From Verrucomicrobiota bacterium (lineage in GTDB: Bacteria; Auribacterota; JABMQX01; JAFGEW01), in assembly GCA_016931415.1 (NCBI GenBank), contig JAFGEW010000001.1, positions 1 to 33,615 on the forward strand: a DNA stretch of 33,615 nucleotides, given 5' to 3'. The stretch's first letter is position 1. Each line of letters begins with the position of its first letter. The translations under genes and the position numbers were made by a program. Positions 31,991 to 33,615 of this stretch are shown one piece after another. The notes beneath the pieces are model-generated. The model worked only from the letters and a program-made list of their open reading frames with translations. It did not search any database and was not told the DNA's origin.

Positions 31991-32188
31991 GGGCGACATC
32001 TTGTAGCCACGGGTGCCAACCCGTGGATAGCGAGCGCCGCAGATACGGGAACCCCCGCAGGGGGTGGCATATGGTCCTGGGTGGCTTGGAGCAGATGCCA
32101 CCCCCTGCGGGGGTTTTCTCGGCGCGTTGTTCACGCCCTCCACGGCCTCACGGCCGAGGCTACATCATGCCGCCCGCTGCGCGGGCTC
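31978..32188. repeat. REP/BIME-like palindromic element with inverted ends
   Basis: The 31 bases at 31978-32008 are an inverted copy of 32158-32188 with three mismatches, each containing the palindrome CCCGC-N3-GCGGG type. Just inside each end is a second hairpin preceded by GTAG in the outside-to-inside direction: CCACGGGT/ACCCGTGG at 32007-32026 and, inverted, a CGGCC/GGCCG hairpin at about 32142-32156. A GTAG tetranucleotide next to a hairpin is the signature of REPs mobilised by RAYT (TnpA-REP) transposases. The two REPs face each other, as in a BIME. No RAYT gene is in the window. Confidence 0.65.
32050..32115. repeat. 21-bp perfect inverted repeat in the centre of the palindromic element
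   Basis: The 21 bases at 32050-32070 are the exact reverse complement of 32095-32115, around a 24-base loop. Each arm is itself a palindrome of CCCCC/GGGGG type. TTTTC follows on the plus strand, so it might also terminate transcription from trmJ/nfi. Confidence 0.8.
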
Positions 32189-32223
32189 CGGCGTTGCGCG
32201 CTGCGTGGGCTCTGGCGTTGCGC
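32176..32223. repeat. Two tandem 24-base repeats
   Basis: The 24 bases at 32176-32199 are repeated at 32200-32223 with two differences. The first unit overlaps the right end of the palindromic element. The repeats lie in the noncoding gap between the broken nfi gene and the convergent glycosidase gene. Confidence 0.75.
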
Positions 32224-32283
32224 GGACTTCGGGAGCGCGGGGTCCAGGCGCGCGCGGACTCTGCAGCCCGCGTGCTGCCGAGG

Positions 32284-33615
32284 CTACTGCGTTACCTTCC
32301 GGTACGTGATCAAGTCGGAGCGGAGGGGTTCGGGAAGCGTGATCGGCCACTGCTCCATGAACGCGGCGCCTTTGAGGCGGACCGTTTCGCCGGTGCTGTC
32401 GAAGTGCAGTTCATAGGTCGCCTCGGGGTCGAGGCCGCGGAGCCTAACCTCGACGGTGGCGTCGGGGCTTTCGGCGTGCCGGAAGACAAGCAGCATGCCT
32501 TCGTCGAGGTCGGTGCGATGGTACTGCGAGCCGGTCCATTCCTTCGGGTCGCGCGAGTAGGGCAGCAGAGGATGCCACGCGCCGATGAGCAGGTGGCGCA
32601 CGGCGCGATACTTCTCGACGAGCACCTTGGCGCGCGCCATGTCGAACTCGGGATCGTCGGCGATCCAGCCGAGGCACAGCGACGACGCGAGCGTGGAGTG
32701 GAACGAGTAGTCGTCGAGCCGGATGAGGTGGGCGACGACGGTGTTGTTGGGCAGGTACTGGCTGAGGCCCCAGAGGCTGGCCTGGTCCACGTCGTCGTCG
32801 AACCAGTAGTCGGTCTTCTGGTGGATGTGCATGCGCATGACGGTCTCGAGGTCGATGCGCCGCCCGCCGCTGGCGCATTCCTCGAGCAGGGCGTCGGGCC
32901 AGGTCGCGGCGATGCGGTCCCAGTAGGCGTAGAGGCCCTCGACGTAGCGCATCTCGGTGATGCCCCGGCGGTCGGGCGCGTCGTTGGCGCGCCAGTACGG
33001 CAGCGGGTCCATGTTGAAGTCCTGGCGGTAGAAGCGGAAGCCGGGCAGTTTCATGAAGCCTTCGACGATGGCGAAGAAGTAGTCGCGCACCTCGGGCCGG
33101 CCGAAGTCGGCGAGGAAGGTGACGTCGTCGGGGTTGCCGTTGTTGAGGCACCAGTCGGGGTGCTCGGCGTCAACTGACGTGCCGCGCACGACGCGCTCGG
33201 GCTCGAACCATAGCCCGTAGATCATCCCCTCGGTCTTCGCCGCGGCGGCGACGGGCCCCATGCCGTTCGGGTATTTCTCCGGGTCGGGCGTCCAGTTGCC
33301 GGCGCCCATCGGCCAGCCGCCGATGAACCATCCGGCGTCGGTCAGCATCGCCTCGAGGCCGAGCGTGCCGTAGGCCTTGATGAGCGAGATCTGGTTCTCG
33401 GCCGTGCACTCGTTGAGCCAGCCGCCGCCGCGCGTGAAGCACGTGTTGCAGAAGAGCGTCGGCAGCAGCCGCTTGCCGCTGCGGCGCGCGGCGTAGTGCT
33501 TGTAGATGAGCTGGCGGAACTGCGCCTTCGCTTCGTGCGCCGCTTCGTGCGCCGCTTCGTGCGCCGCTTCGTGCGCCGCTTCGTGCGCCGCTTCGTGCGC
33601 CGCTTCGTGCGCCGC
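32284..33615 (-). CDS. GH36-like alpha-galactosidase (N-terminus beyond the window)
   Basis: The visible C-terminal 443 residues form a TIM barrel and C-terminal beta domain of a glycoside hydrolase clan D enzyme, most like GH36 alpha-galactosidases. Motifs include LTDAGWF, GLWFEPERVV, the nucleophile strand FRFYRQDFNMDPL, and the acid/base segment EECASGGRRID. The frame stays open from the internal Met at 33346-33348 up to the window edge, with sequence (FCNTCFTRGGGWLNECTAEN) that fits the start of the barrel, so the gene is longer than that Met suggests. The N-terminal beta-sandwich is not visible. The last visible stretch reads as tandem AAHE repeats. The TAG stop lies in a GGCTAC sequence also found in the REP-like element nearby. 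Confidence 0.85.
   Translation of the reverse strand, partial: AAHEAAHEAAHEAAHEAAHEAAHEAAHEAKAQFRQLIYKHYAARRSGKRLLPTLFCNTCFTRGGGWLNECTAENQISLIKAYGTLGLEAMLTDAGWFIGGWPMGAGNWTPDPEKYPNGMGPVAAAAKTEGMIYGLWFEPERVVRGTSVDAEHPDWCLNNGNPDDVTFLADFGRPEVRDYFFAIVEGFMKLPGFRFYRQDFNMDPLPYWRANDAPDRRGITEMRYVEGLYAYWDRIAATWPDALLEECASGGRRIDLETVMRMHIHQKTDYWFDDDVDQASLWGLSQYLPNNTVVAHLIRLDDYSFHSTLASSLCLGWIADDPEFDMARAKVLVEKYRAVRHLLIGAWHPLLPYSRDPKEWTGSQYHRTDLDEGMLLVFRHAESPDATVEVRLRGLDPEATYELHFDSTGETVRLKGAAFMEQWPITLPEPLRSDLITYRKVTQ
33529..33615. repeat. 12-base tandem repeat (minisatellite) at the right edge
   Basis: CGCTTCGTGCGC is repeated seven times without a mismatch from 33529 and runs into the window edge. On the minus strand it is in frame with the alpha-galactosidase and encodes (Ala-Ala-His-Glu)n in a predicted helix before the barrel. 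The number of copies beyond the edge is unknown. Confidence 0.9.

Noticed and set aside
31381-33177. 598-codon plus-strand frame
   Set aside because: Its first part is the middle of the nfi remnant, then it crosses the palindromic element and continues as the antisense of the alpha-galactosidase gene.
33529-33615. CRISPR array
   Set aside because: The repeat unit is 12 bases with no spacers and no cas genes nearby; it is a tandem repeat in a coding frame.

Overview
The window is a GC-rich bacterial segment in which almost every base outside a few spacers is coding. Gene content suggests a ferredoxin-based, probably anaerobic or facultative heterotroph: a single-chain pyruvate:ferredoxin oxidoreductase, an NfnAB-type NADH/ferredoxin/NADP transhydrogenase, a two-subunit Fe-S fumarase and glycoside hydrolases. 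The large secreted modular proteins (thrombospondin type 3 repeats, CBM9-like domain, beta-helix, a C-terminal module typical of Planctomycetota/Verrucomicrobiota surface proteins) and the direct GlnRS beside GluRS fit a PVC-related or neighbouring environmental phylum. That placement is inference; there is no rRNA or marker gene to confirm it.

Layout, left to right. Positions 1-74 carry the last codons of an IS630-type transposase. Positions 82-2668 are a minus-strand run (lytic transglycosylase, HNH nuclease, YraN, patatin) behind a strong sigma70-like promoter at 2711-2739. A gene-poor gap (2740-3324) precedes a large secreted putative metalloprotease on the plus strand (3435-6251). Positions 6335-12576 hold a minus-strand operon: gltX, an EEP-family hydrolase, glnS and a six-hairpin glycosidase-like protein. 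Positions 12684-16295 encode PFOR. Positions 16583-19573 and 20504-23143 are two more secreted proteins of the same new-looking family, each with its own terminator. Positions 23686-25135 encode the fumarase subunits, 25290-26678 an unrecognised exported protein. From 26943 the plus strand carries nfnA, nfnB, a Gfo/Idh/MocA oxidoreductase, trmJ and a broken endonuclease V gene whose 3' end runs into a REP/BIME-like palindromic element (31978-32188). A GH36-like alpha-galactosidase fragment (minus) runs off the right edge inside a 12-base tandem repeat.

Most notable are: (i) three paralogous secreted HExxH proteins sharing a core domain plus TSP3 and CBM9-like modules but carrying different insertions and C-termini, two of them linked by near-identical DNA and near-identical terminators; (ii) decay of nfi by a frameshift and a 61-base partial duplication next to a GTAG-type REP pair; (iii) a gltX promoter that overlaps the terminator-like hairpin of the upstream PFOR gene. 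Both window ends lie in repetitive DNA (an IS and a minisatellite), as expected if this is a whole contig broken at repeats.
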